From positions 1-64,000 of the forward strand of contig NZ_BPQL01000101.1 of NCBI RefSeq assembly GCF_022179225.1: 64,000 bases of DNA, written 5' to 3'. Position numbers and translations under genes: made by a program. Every line of letters starts with the position of its first letter. Within the stretch, counting starts at the first letter, position 1. Shown piece after piece: positions 27,755-36,233 of this stretch. A model generated the notes under the pieces. That model saw nothing but the letters and a program-made list of their open reading frames with translations, was not told the origin of the DNA and ran no database searches. The DNA is from Methylobacterium goesingense. Its GTDB lineage: Bacteria; Pseudomonadota; Alphaproteobacteria; Rhizobiales; Beijerinckiaceae.

Positions 27755-28864
27755 TTAAGGCGCGCCGCGGGTCCCGGCGCCCCGGCTACGCTTGACGATC
27801 TCGTACACGGTCAACATGGCCAGGGCGATGACAAAGGGTACGAGGTAGTAGCAGACCCGGAACAGCAGCAGCGATCCGAGCACCTGATCGCGGGGCAGAC
27901 TCGACAGGGCGAGCAGGATCGTCGCCTCGAACACCCCGATGCCGCCCGGTGCGTTCGACGCGATGCCCAGCATGGCCGCCAGGACGTAGATCGCCACGAA
28001 GGTCGTGAAACCGATCGAGGTGCCCGCCGGCAAGAGCACGTAGAGCGTGGCGGCGGCTGCGCAGACGTCGCCGATGCCCACCACCATCTGGCTCAAGGAA
28101 ACCGAAGCGCCCGGCAGTTCAAGGCGCCAGCTCTTCACGCGCACGTGGCGACGCTTCAGCGACACCCAGAGCAGATAGGCCACGACGGCGAGGAGCGCGC
28201 CGAAGCCCACGCCCTGGTTCAGCGCGATGCTGGTGAAGGTGAGGGCGGCGAGCTGCCCCGCCTCGACGATCAGGCTGAGGCCGAGGACGACGCCCATGCC
28301 GAGCCAGAAGGTGAAGCCGGCAATCACCGTGAGGGCAGCGATCTTGGCCGCGCCGAGACCCTTGCTGGAGTAGATCCAGTAGCGGATCGTCCCCGCCGTC
28401 AGGAGCGGGAAACCCAGGGTGAAGCTGACGGCGTAGCTGGTGAACGAGGCGAGCGCCGTCGTTCGGTACGGCACCTTCAGCTTCAGCTGACGCAGCGCCA
28501 GGGCGTCGTAGCAGGTGAGGAAGAGGTAGCTCACACCGACGAACAGAAAGGCGAAGCCAAGCTGCTTGGCGGAGGCCCCCGTGAAGGCCGCGTGCATCTC
28601 CGCCCAGGTGACCGTCTCGACGAGCTTCCACAGGACGAACAGCGAGCCCGCCACGATGGCGAGACTGGCGATGGTGCCGAGCCACGCATAGCGGCCGCGC
28701 ATGCCGGATTTCGCGGGCGCCGCCTCGGCCTCCGACGCGTTGATCGGGGACGCCTCGGGCGCGAGCGCCTCGGCCGTCTCGATCTGCTTCTGCTGTCCCG
28801 CAAAGTTCATCGTGTCGGCGTCCGCCTCCGCTGGGCTCCCCGCGCACGGCCGCGACGGCGGCAT
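27755..28864 (-). CDS. UPF0104 / lysylphosphatidylglycerol synthase-type transmembrane protein (flippase-like)
   Basis: Integral membrane protein of 369 residues (351 from a second ATG at 28810) with about eight helices, matching the membrane half of MprF and the AglD/YbhN group. Marks are SYAVSFTLGFPLLTAGTIRYWIYSSKG and GIASNAPGGIGVFEATILLAL. These proteins lack the aminoacyl-transfer domain and are thought to flip lipid-linked substrates. At the end of a glycoside cluster it may move a lipid-bound glycan or the product (inference). It starts 3 nt after the uracil-DNA-glycosylase-like gene. Confidence 0.82.
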   Translation of the reverse strand: MPPSRPCAGSPAEADADTMNFAGQQKQIETAEALAPEASPINASEAEAAPAKSGMRGRYAWLGTIASLAIVAGSLFVLWKLVETVTWAEMHAAFTGASAKQLGFAFLFVGVSYLFLTCYDALALRQLKLKVPYRTTALASFTSYAVSFTLGFPLLTAGTIRYWIYSSKGLGAAKIAALTVIAGFTFWLGMGVVLGLSLIVEAGQLAALTFTSIALNQGVGFGALLAVVAYLLWVSLKRRHVRVKSWRLELPGASVSLSQMVVGIGDVCAAAATLYVLLPAGTSIGFTTFVAIYVLAAMLGIASNAPGGIGVFEATILLALSSLPRDQVLGSLLLFRVCYYLVPFVIALAMLTVYEIVKRSRGAGTRGAP

Positions 28865-28867
28865 GGG

Positions 28868-29578
28868 TCAACCCGAGCTTGTGCCGGACCACGGCCCGTC
28901 GCCCGCATTTAGGGGCATCGGGCGGCAATTGCCAGCGAGGGAGGCTCGATGCCCACCGGCGATGCAGGTCTGGGCCTGCGTGAGGCCCGCCCGGATGCGC
29001 TCCGCGACGCTGTGCGCGGTGCAGACATAGGTCGGGCTCGGATGCGGGACGGCGATCACCGGGAGGTCCGGCCGCAGCGCTGCGAGTTCCTCCCGCGCGA
29101 GGCCCGCGACCCGGCCGGAGAGCACGATTACGCGGAGCCGTGGCAGGCATGCGAGGAGCGGCGCGAGGCAGGGCAGGGCCTGTCTTACCTCCAAACGGCG
29201 CGGGGCCCGGTTCAGGGCGCCGGGCGCGTGGATCACCCACGGGATCGTGTTCCAGATCAGGGTGTCGCGGCGGGCGATACCGGCCTCGGCGAGGAAGCGG
29301 AACAGGTTGGCGGCGGTGCCGGTCGGGTTGTCGCGCGAGACTAAGCCGGTGCCGCGGATGCTCGGCCCGGGCGTCTCCAACAGGAGCAGCAGCCGAGCCT
29401 CGACGCCGCCGTCGAGGGGGTCGGGATCGGGCACCTCGGCCCCGTTCGCCGCGGCGATCTTCTGTGCGAGGGCGCGGATCGGGGCTATGCGGGGGCTGTC
29501 GAGCAGGGCCTTTCGCGCGGCCAGGGCGTTCGGGTCGCGCAAGCTCTTCGGTTCGGCGGGCGGCGCCTCAGCCGGCAT
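28868..29578 (-). CDS. Uracil-DNA glycosylase superfamily protein
   Basis: A 236-residue UDG-fold protein. Motif 1 appears as LLLLETPGPSI, followed by GTGLVSRDNPTGTAANLFRFLAEAGI and IWNTIPWVI; motif 2 is AVPHPSPTYVC. The N-terminal cysteines that bind the 4Fe-4S cluster in family 4/5 enzymes are not visible, so it belongs to another branch. ATG at 29578 overlaps the PIG-L gene by 11 nt. The presence of a DNA-repair fold inside a biosynthetic operon is odd; repair, self-protection or a non-DNA substrate are all open. Confidence 0.75.
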   Translation of the reverse strand: MPAEAPPAEPKSLRDPNALAARKALLDSPRIAPIRALAQKIAAANGAEVPDPDPLDGGVEARLLLLLETPGPSIRGTGLVSRDNPTGTAANLFRFLAEAGIARRDTLIWNTIPWVIHAPGALNRAPRRLEVRQALPCLAPLLACLPRLRVIVLSGRVAGLAREELAALRPDLPVIAVPHPSPTYVCTAHSVAERIRAGLTQAQTCIAGGHRASLAGNCRPMPLNAGDGPWSGTSSG

Positions 29579-30332
29579 CGGCGACGAGACGCGCCAGGCT
29601 TGCGGGAAGAGCGCCTTGCCGACGGAAGCGCTCGCGACCGTTCTCCTGCTCCAGGCGCCGGGCGAGGCCGTCGCGGCCGCCGAACTGAAAGCCAAGTTGC
29701 GTCGCGTAAGCGGCGCAGGCCTCGGCCTTGGCGCCCCGGCTCTCGGGTCCGCAGAGGATCTCCGCCTCCGGCAGGCCGGCGAAGCGCGCCCGCAGGGGTT
29801 CCTTCGGGGTCTGGTCGCGCACCGTGTAGGGAAAGTCGCGCCACCACAGGATCGGCGCGGCGGGCGCGGCCGCATCGAGGGCCCGGACCACCTGGACATG
29901 GTCGACATGGCCTCCGATGGCCTGGGGGGCCAGGATCAGATCGGGTGCCGTCTCGGCGAGAACCGCCCGGACAGCGTCGGTCAGGGCGGGCACGATCCCG
30001 TCATCGGCCCGAACGTCGCGAAACAGCTCGGGCGCCGAGGCATAACCACGGTGGGGCGCCTCGCGGAAGGACCAGTGGCGCGGGCGCGCCAGTCCGAGGG
30101 CCCGGATCGCCGCTCTATCTTCGGCACGGCGCAGGTCCATGTAGTCGACCTCCGGCCCGAGCCCCTTGTCGGTCTGGCAGGCGAGGGCAAAGCCAGTCGG
30201 GCTCGCCACCGAGGCGGTGAAAACCGTCACGGTCTCGACGTCCCAACCCGCCCGGCCGAGGGCGTGGAGCAGGCCGCCGCAGGAGAAGGCGGCGTCGTCG
30301 AGATGCGGCGACAGGGCGAGGGCGGTGGGCAT
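29568..30332 (-). CDS. PIG-L family deacetylase (MshB/LmbE-like)
   Basis: Zinc-dependent N-deacetylase fold, 254 residues. The metal motif is SPHLDDAAFSCGG at residues 8-20, and the second His pair is GGHVDHVQVV near residue 140. Known members deacetylate GlcNAc-inositol (MshB), GlcNAc-PI or bacillithiol precursors. It lies directly after a GT4 gene (4-nt gap) in an operon that starts with inositol-phosphate synthase, so an N-acetylamino-sugar linked to inositol is the natural guess for its substrate. Confidence 0.87.
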   Translation of the reverse strand: MPTALALSPHLDDAAFSCGGLLHALGRAGWDVETVTVFTASVASPTGFALACQTDKGLGPEVDYMDLRRAEDRAAIRALGLARPRHWSFREAPHRGYASAPELFRDVRADDGIVPALTDAVRAVLAETAPDLILAPQAIGGHVDHVQVVRALDAAAPAAPILWWRDFPYTVRDQTPKEPLRARFAGLPEAEILCGPESRGAKAEACAAYATQLGFQFGGRDGLARRLEQENGRERFRRQGALPASLARLVADAG

Positions 30333-30336
30333 CGGT

Positions 30337-31560
30337 TCAGAGCAGGTGCGGTTCGGCGCGAAAGCGGCAGGACGGATCGTGCGGCAGGGTCGCGGCGAAA
30401 TCGGTCGCCGGGCGCTCGTTCACCACGTGCGCGTACACGTCCATGATCTGGCGTCCCACCGCGCCCCAGGAATAGACCCGGCGGCATTCGGCCAGACCGT
30501 CCTCGGCGAGGCGACGCCGGAGGGGCGCATCGGCGATCACCCGGGCGAGGGCGTCGGCCAGGGCCGGCACGTCGCCCGGCTGGACCAGGAGGCCGTTCTC
30601 GCCGTCGCGAAGACAGTCGGAGACCCCGACCGCGTGGGTCGAGACCACCGCGAGCTTGGCCGCCATCGCCTCCAGGATCGTGTTGGAGAACCCCTCCGCG
30701 TAGGTCGGCGATACGAAGACGTCCGCCGCCCGGTAGAGGTCCGGCACGGTGTCGTAGTCGGCGTAGCCGGTGAAGCGGATCTCGGCCTCGGCCATGTTGA
30801 GTTCCGCCGCGCGGGCCTTCGACGAATCCACGTCTGGCCCGATCCCCGAGATGATCGCTTCGAACGGAATCGCGCGAGCCCGCAGCAGCGCGAGGGCGTC
30901 GATGAAGTCGAGCACGCCTTTCCGGCGATCGACGCGGCCATGATAAAACAGCCGCACCGGGCCGGGATGGCCCCCGGGACCGGGGGTGAAGCGCGTGGTG
31001 TCGACGGCGCCGGGGACGATGGTGAAGCGGGCGGGGTCCGAGCCGAGCCGGTCGCAGACCTCCTCGACGAAGGAGGCGCCGCCGATCAGCAGGGCGTTGG
31101 CGTGGGCCAGCACCTCGCACATGGCGACCCGGTGCGTCTCGCAGCAGGAGCCGACCCAGTGGCCGTCGCCGCCCTGGATCGAGACGACGTTCGGCACGCC
31201 GATGGCCCGCGAGGCCAGGAGGGTCGCCCAGCCGGTGGGATAGCCGTACTGCGCGTGCAGGATATCGAACGGCTTCTTCGCGTGCTCGGCCTGGATCGTC
31301 GCCACCATCGTGTCGATGTCGCGCTCGAAATCGCCGCTCTCCTGCTCGCCGACCTGTTCCAGGCCGATGACGGTGACGCCAGGCACGGCGGGCGGCGGGC
31401 CACCGCCATAGACCCGGGTGCCGAAAGCGTCGCCCCGGTACTGCGAGATCATCGTGACGTCGTGGCCGGCCTGGACCAGTTCACGCAGCAGGTTCTGCGC
31501 GTAGACGCTCATGCCGGAGATTGCCGGGAAGTAGCGGCGCGAGACGAAGCAGATCCTCAC
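30337..31560 (-). CDS. GT4 family glycosyltransferase (MshA-like layout)
   Basis: GT-B retaining glycosyltransferase of 407 residues. The N-terminal domain begins MRICFVSRRYFPAISGMSVYAQNLL, with the glycine-rich acceptor loop. The C-terminal donor domain has VRLFYHGRVDRRKGVLDFIDAL, the EX7E motif in EGFSNTILEAMA, and a UDP-sugar pocket. GTG at 31560 overlaps the isomerase stop (GTGA), so the two are coupled. In mycothiol synthesis MshA of this family joins GlcNAc to inositol 3-phosphate; the neighbouring PIG-L and inositol synthase make that a reasonable but unproven comparison. Confidence 0.87.
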   Translation of the reverse strand: MRICFVSRRYFPAISGMSVYAQNLLRELVQAGHDVTMISQYRGDAFGTRVYGGGPPPAVPGVTVIGLEQVGEQESGDFERDIDTMVATIQAEHAKKPFDILHAQYGYPTGWATLLASRAIGVPNVVSIQGGDGHWVGSCCETHRVAMCEVLAHANALLIGGASFVEEVCDRLGSDPARFTIVPGAVDTTRFTPGPGGHPGPVRLFYHGRVDRRKGVLDFIDALALLRARAIPFEAIISGIGPDVDSSKARAAELNMAEAEIRFTGYADYDTVPDLYRAADVFVSPTYAEGFSNTILEAMAAKLAVVSTHAVGVSDCLRDGENGLLVQPGDVPALADALARVIADAPLRRRLAEDGLAECRRVYSWGAVGRQIMDVYAHVVNERPATDFAATLPHDPSCRFRAEPHLL

Positions 31561-32402
31561 GCGGAGGCTCCCGGGTTCGGGTTGCGGCAGTCGCGCAGGT
31601 ATCTCAGCGAGGCCGGGACCATCAGGTCGGCGCGGTGGCTCTCGCGCGAGAGTTCGACGCAGATGAGTTTCTCGAAGCCGATCGCGTCGAGGGCATCGAG
31701 CACTGCGGGCACGTCCATGTCGCCTTCGCCGAAGGGCAGGTGGATGTGGACGCCTCGCGCCATGTCCTCCAGGGCCACGGTGCCGATGCGGTCCGCGAAC
31801 TCGCCGACCGCAACGGCTGGATCGCGCTCGCCGGTGACGAGGCAATGGCCGGTGTCGAGGGCGAGCCGCAGGCCGGGAATATCGAGGGCGGCGTAGTCGT
31901 CCAGCGTCTCGATCAGCATGCCGGGCTCGGGCTCCAGGCAGGCGACGACGTTCCGCTCGGCGGCGTAGGCGACGACCTCCGTCAGGCCCTCGCGGAGCCA
32001 GGCTCGGGCTTCGTCGTGATCGATGCCGGGCTTCGGCACGCCGGCCCAGAACGAGACCGCTTCGGAATGCAGGATCGCGCCGATGTCGATGGCGCGTTTG
32101 AGAAACCCGATGCGGCGGGCCCGCCCCGTCGCGTCGCCGCTCACCAGGGTCGGCTCGTGCTTGGCCTTCGGGTCGAGAAGGAAGCGCGCGCCGGTCTCGA
32201 TCACCGAGCCGAGGCCGAGGCGCTGCAGGCGGCTCGACACGCGCTGCGCCTCAGGCAGCCAAGCCTCGGCGAAGGGGTCGAGGTGGTGGATGTCGAGGGT
32301 CAGCGCCACACCCTGGTAGCCGGCCTCCGCGATGAGGTCGATCGCGTCGTCCAGGCGGTGATGGGCGGTGCCGTTCGTGTTGTAGGCGAAGCGCAGGCTC
32401 AT
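31557..32402 (-). CDS. Sugar phosphate isomerase/epimerase (xylose-isomerase-like TIM barrel)
   Basis: AP_endonuc_2/IolE-IolI-type TIM barrel, 281 residues. The metal-binding residues lie in VACLEPEPG (Glu), LALDTGHC (Asp/His), GVHIHLPFGEGDMD (His) and ICVELSRESH (Glu). Relatives dehydrate, isomerise or epimerise inositol and keto-sugars. Paired with a Gfo/Idh dehydrogenase and inositol synthase in one operon, it may modify an inositol or inosose ring (inference). Starts at ATG overlapping the YcaO stop (ATGA). Confidence 0.82.
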   Translation of the reverse strand: MSLRFAYNTNGTAHHRLDDAIDLIAEAGYQGVALTLDIHHLDPFAEAWLPEAQRVSSRLQRLGLGSVIETGARFLLDPKAKHEPTLVSGDATGRARRIGFLKRAIDIGAILHSEAVSFWAGVPKPGIDHDEARAWLREGLTEVVAYAAERNVVACLEPEPGMLIETLDDYAALDIPGLRLALDTGHCLVTGERDPAVAVGEFADRIGTVALEDMARGVHIHLPFGEGDMDVPAVLDALDAIGFEKLICVELSRESHRADLMVPASLRYLRDCRNPNPGASA

Positions 32403-33988
32403 GCGGCGCGTCCCTGCTGCTCCAGGCGGAACGGGGCGTGGTGCGATTCCGGCTCTCGGTAGAGCGGGTAGTGCGAGCCGACGATCTGGTCGGCGAGCGC
32501 GGTGTCGAACAGGGGCTGGCCGCCGAAGCGTTCGATTGCCTCGGGTGTCAGGCGCACGGGCTTCAGGGTGTCGGTGGCCTCACCGAAGCGGATCAACGGA
32601 TGGTCGCGTTCGATGAGCTTCTGTGTGTTGCGCTCGCCGATGCGGTGATAGCTCATGGTCTCGACCTCGAGCCCCGGCACGATTGCCTTGACCACGCCGA
32701 CGCGCCCGCCCGGCGGCGAGCAATCGACGTAGAGCACGTCGAACCCGGCGTCCTCGAGCCGCTCGCGGGCGATGCGGCCTCGCGCGTGCCCGTCCGGCGC
32801 TTCCGTCGTCGGCAAGTCCGAAAAGCGCTTGGTCGAGCGCTCGGAATAGACCGTGTCGCGAAGCGTGTCGGCGATGCCCTCCGGCGGCTTGACGATCCAT
32901 TCGAGCATCGCCTTCAGAGCGCGGCTTTCCTCCAGATCGAGGCTCGGCAGGGCCTTGTCGATGAACGCTTTGACGTAGCCGGGCGGCGTAACCTGCTCCG
33001 CAAAGGCGAGGGGCCCGTGGCCGAAGGCCTTGCGCACGCGGGCGGCCTGGAACTCGAGGAGCGCCTTGCGGAGCGCCCGCTCCCGGTCCGGATCGCAGGC
33101 CTCGCCGCAGGCCGAGAGAGCGATCGGCACTGGCGTGTCGGCAAGATTGCGGTCGTAGCCGACGACGTAGAGGTTGGTCAGGCCGAATTGGTCCGTGGCG
33201 AATTTTGGCACGGCCCTGATCCCGAGGGCGTCCAGCTGGTCGAGCATACCGCGCGTCTCGGGGCCGAGGCCCTCCGAGAGGTCGAGCATCACGCCCTGGT
33301 CGAGGGCGCGGAACAGCAGGCCGTTGCCGTCGCGCTGCAGCAGTTCGAGGAGGCCGTGGCCCAGGGCGAACGCCACGTCCGGCCCGGCGCCGAGGCCGTT
33401 GGTGATGAGGTTGGTGAAGGGCTTGTAGCCTTCCGACAACTCGAAATAGTCGGTGGCGGCGATGTCCAGCGGCATCAGCACCGTCTCACCGGTGCGGGCT
33501 CGGACCGTGGGCGTCCATTCGAGGGTGGTGGCGCGCCCCACCGGGCTGCCGGCCGGCAGGCACAGGGTGAGGGGGTCGGCCACCGCGCCGGCGCCGTAGA
33601 CCCGCACGAGGTCGTCGTAGCTGGCGCGCTCCTTCTTGCGCGGCATCACGGCCAGCGACGGCATCAGGTTCTCGGCGATCTCCGCCACCGCGCCGATGAT
33701 CGCCTCGTCGTCGGTGGCGCCGTAGCCGATCCCGCTCGGCATGGCGCCGACGAAGAACGGATCGTCGAGGAACAGCGACACGAACCAGACCGGGATGCCG
33801 GTCCGGTCGAGGGGCGCCAGGGGGAAGCCGACGATGCGCCCCTCCGGCAGGATGTCGAGATAGGCGCGCACCGGCTCGGGCAGAGCGGCCGGCAAGCCCT
33901 CGATCCGGCGGGGGGCGCCGTAGCTGTAGGCGCGCGGCGCCTTGATCCGGCTGTGGCGGGCGCGGTCGTCCTGGTCCTGCTCGTTCAC
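32399..33988 (-). CDS. YcaO-domain protein (ATP-dependent cyclodehydratase/thioamidation family)
   Basis: A 529-residue protein whose core is a YcaO domain. YcaO enzymes activate amide backbones with ATP to make azolines, thioamides or amidines. The ATP/Mg-binding helices are seen as EAIIGAVAEIAEN (about 95), ALGHGLLELLQRDG (about 210) and ALRKALLEFQAARVR (about 305). The C terminus (FRLEQQGRAA) lacks the PxPxP end of azoline-forming cyclodehydratases. No E1/ocin-ThiF partner, TfuA or obvious precursor peptide is adjacent, so a small-molecule substrate is plausible. The start is GTG at 33988, 13 nt after the dehydrogenase gene. Confidence 0.85.
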   Translation of the reverse strand: MNEQDQDDRARHSRIKAPRAYSYGAPRRIEGLPAALPEPVRAYLDILPEGRIVGFPLAPLDRTGIPVWFVSLFLDDPFFVGAMPSGIGYGATDDEAIIGAVAEIAENLMPSLAVMPRKKERASYDDLVRVYGAGAVADPLTLCLPAGSPVGRATTLEWTPTVRARTGETVLMPLDIAATDYFELSEGYKPFTNLITNGLGAGPDVAFALGHGLLELLQRDGNGLLFRALDQGVMLDLSEGLGPETRGMLDQLDALGIRAVPKFATDQFGLTNLYVVGYDRNLADTPVPIALSACGEACDPDRERALRKALLEFQAARVRKAFGHGPLAFAEQVTPPGYVKAFIDKALPSLDLEESRALKAMLEWIVKPPEGIADTLRDTVYSERSTKRFSDLPTTEAPDGHARGRIARERLEDAGFDVLYVDCSPPGGRVGVVKAIVPGLEVETMSYHRIGERNTQKLIERDHPLIRFGEATDTLKPVRLTPEAIERFGGQPLFDTALADQIVGSHYPLYREPESHHAPFRLEQQGRAA

Positions 33989-34001
33989 GGTGTTCCGTTC
34001 C

Positions 34002-35018
34002 TCAGGGCAACGCGGCGTAGGCGCGGGCCAGCAAGCGCATGGTGTGGAGGTCGCGGATGGCGCTGTAGGCCTCGCGCTCCTCCGGCCGGCGCAGGGCCGA
34101 GCCGAAGGCCTTCACCTGTTCGAGGAAGGGTGAGGCTTCCCCGTCGAAGGGTAGAGTGTCCGATGCGCCGGTTGACCCATCGGTGAACGACAGGGTGCCA
34201 CCCGCCACCTGTCCCATCGTGTCGATGGCGGTGAGGAGCCCCTTCGTGCCGGTCACTTCGAGGCGGCGGCGGGGCAGGGCGTCCGGGCAATTGTAGGCGA
34301 CATGCAGGTTGGCGAGAACGCCGGATGGCGTGCGTCCGATCAGGAGGGCGCCGTCGTCAACGGAGTAGTCCTGGGCGCGGGCCTGGGTCAGGGCGGCGAG
34401 GTCATGGATCGATTCGTCGAGGAGGAAGTCGACGAGGTCGAGGCCGTGGGGCGCGAGATCCATCAGGGCGCCACCGCCGGCCTTGACCGGGTCGATGCGC
34501 CAGTTGTCCTGGCCGGCGAACGAGGTCCAGGCCTTCGGCAGCCAGCAGGCGTAGACGATGCGGATCGCCGTCACGGTGCCGAGCCGGCCCTCCCGGATGG
34601 CGGCCCGCATGGCCCGGTGAGCCGGGTGGTGGCGCTGGTCGAAGGCGGTGCCGTAGAAGGTGTCGCCACCGCGCAGAGCCGCCACCATCGCCTCGGCGTC
34701 GGCGAGGGAGGCCGCCATGGGCTTCTCGCACAGGATGGCCTTGCCGGAGCCGGCCAAGGCCTCGATCGCCTCCCGGTGGAGGTGGTTCGGCGTGGCGACG
34801 TAGACCGCTTCCACCTCCGGATCGTTCACGAGGTCCTGAAGCCGTGCATGGGCGCGGGCACCCTCGGCTTCGGCCGCGGCGCGCGAGGCTTCGCCCGGAT
34901 CGGCGACGGCAACCAGCCGGTGCCCGGCCGCGCGGATGCCCGGCGCCATGTAGTCGCGCGCGACCCAGCCGTAGCCGACGATGCCCCAGGCGACAGGGCT
35001 GTTGTCCGGGGTTGCCAT
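34002..35018 (-). CDS. Gfo/Idh/MocA family NAD(P)-dependent oxidoreductase
   Basis: A 338-residue sugar/inositol dehydrogenase-type enzyme. The N-terminal Rossmann motif is WGIVGYGWVARDYM, the EKP motif is ILCEKPMAASL, and the catalytic C-terminal region is GGALMDLAPHGLDLVDFLL. Family members oxidise inositols, amino-sugars and nucleotide sugars. Its operon partners (inositol synthase, TIM-barrel isomerase) make an inositol or glycoside ring carbon the likely site. The ATG at 35018 overlaps the methyltransferase stop; GTG one codon earlier is equally possible. Confidence 0.87.
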   Translation of the reverse strand: MATPDNSPVAWGIVGYGWVARDYMAPGIRAAGHRLVAVADPGEASRAAAEAEGARAHARLQDLVNDPEVEAVYVATPNHLHREAIEALAGSGKAILCEKPMAASLADAEAMVAALRGGDTFYGTAFDQRHHPAHRAMRAAIREGRLGTVTAIRIVYACWLPKAWTSFAGQDNWRIDPVKAGGGALMDLAPHGLDLVDFLLDESIHDLAALTQARAQDYSVDDGALLIGRTPSGVLANLHVAYNCPDALPRRRLEVTGTKGLLTAIDTMGQVAGGTLSFTDGSTGASDTLPFDGEASPFLEQVKAFGSALRRPEEREAYSAIRDLHTMRLLARAYAALP

Positions 35019-36202
35019 CACCAGCGCTCCGGCAGGTCCACATAGGTCCGATCGCGCACTCGGTCGGCCTCGGGGGCTTCGAGTTCGCCCTGCCAGTCGA
35101 AGCTGTCCGGCCCGGTGAAGGTGACCGGATAGGTGGCTTGGGCCGCGTATTCGGCCTCGTAGCGCTCGGACGGCCAGCGGATGGTGTAGCGATCCGCCCC
35201 TTCGGCGACGTAGAGCGGATTGAGGCGGAGCGTCCGGCCCGGGCGCGGCACGGTGATGCCGTCGATCACCGGGCGGGGGGCCGGGCGCATGCCGGGACCC
35301 GCCACCACCGAGAAGGCCTCGCAGTCCGCCAGATCCTGCGGCTTGCGGGGGGCAGGTGCCCGCCGTTCCACCAGCGAGCGGGTCAGGTCCGCGTCGTCGT
35401 AGACAAGACCGTCGGGGAAGAGTTCATCGATCTCGGCCGCCGAGACGGCACGCCCCGCCGAGAAGCCCGGCCGATCGCTGTTGTGGATATGGCTGACGGC
35501 AAGCCAGCCGTCGTCGCCGGCATTCTGGCGCAGGCATTCCAGCACCTCGGCCTTGCGGTCGAGGAAGTAGAAGGCGTCGTTGCAGACGACGAGGTCGATT
35601 GGCGCGCCGGGAATCGGCCAGTGGGGCGAATTAGCATCGAAGCAGACGAGCTGCGCCGGCTTGCCGACCACCCAGTGCCGGGCGACCCAGAGCTTGGCGA
35701 AGACCACGTCGGCGCCCGCGACCTTGATGCCGCGCGTCTGGAACTCGCGCAGGTAATGGCCGATGCCGCAGGCGAACTCGAACACGCAGACCGGGTCGTT
35801 CCAATGTGCTTCGAGCAGGGTGAGCCCGGCGAGGAAGGTCGGGTCGGTCCAGCGATGCAGGAAGTAGTCGCCGACCCGTCCCCAGCCGAGGAGGCGAACC
35901 GCGTCACGCAACGAGCGCCGGTCCCGCTCGCGCACGAGTTCGTGCAGGTCCAGCGGATCTGCCGGCGGGCCCGTCCACCAGTCGTCCTGGTCGGCCAGGA
36001 GGCCTTCGAGAGCGAGGTCGGCCTCGCCGGCATCGAGCAGCTTCAAGGTCTGTTCGACGAGGTCGGCGCGGTTGGTCCGTAGATAGGGAATGCCGTCGAT
36101 CACCGGCCAGCGCGCGCCGCTCGGCGCCTCGCGTAGCGAGTGCGGGGTGTCGGCCTTGAGGGGCTCGCCGGTCTCCGGCGAGCGAAGATCGAAGGGGATC
36201 AT
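35018..36202 (-). CDS. Class I SAM-dependent methyltransferase
   Basis: A 394-residue protein. The N-terminal 60 residues (MIPFDLRSPETGEPL...WPVIDGIPYLRTN) resemble a Trm112-like segment without its cysteines. The methyltransferase domain begins at about 140: VCVFEFACGIGHYLREFQTRGIKVAGAD (SAM motif I) and APIDLVVCNDAFYFLDRKAEVL. The C-terminal ~100 residues have no domain I recognise. Located between the HD-fold and dehydrogenase genes, it probably tailors the cluster product (inference). The ATG at 36202 is chosen over a longer form. Confidence 0.8.
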   Translation of the reverse strand: MIPFDLRSPETGEPLKADTPHSLREAPSGARWPVIDGIPYLRTNRADLVEQTLKLLDAGEADLALEGLLADQDDWWTGPPADPLDLHELVRERDRRSLRDAVRLLGWGRVGDYFLHRWTDPTFLAGLTLLEAHWNDPVCVFEFACGIGHYLREFQTRGIKVAGADVVFAKLWVARHWVVGKPAQLVCFDANSPHWPIPGAPIDLVVCNDAFYFLDRKAEVLECLRQNAGDDGWLAVSHIHNSDRPGFSAGRAVSAAEIDELFPDGLVYDDADLTRSLVERRAPAPRKPQDLADCEAFSVVAGPGMRPAPRPVIDGITVPRPGRTLRLNPLYVAEGADRYTIRWPSERYEAEYAAQATYPVTFTGPDSFDWQGELEAPEADRVRDRTYVDLPERW

Positions 36203-36233
36203 GACGGGGCGCCCGTGCGGTCGCAAGGAGGCA

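Noticed and set aside
32399-33988. A typical azole-forming RiPP (TOMM) locus
   Set aside because: No precursor peptide, no E1-like protein, no dehydrogenase of the McbC type, and no PxPxP end.
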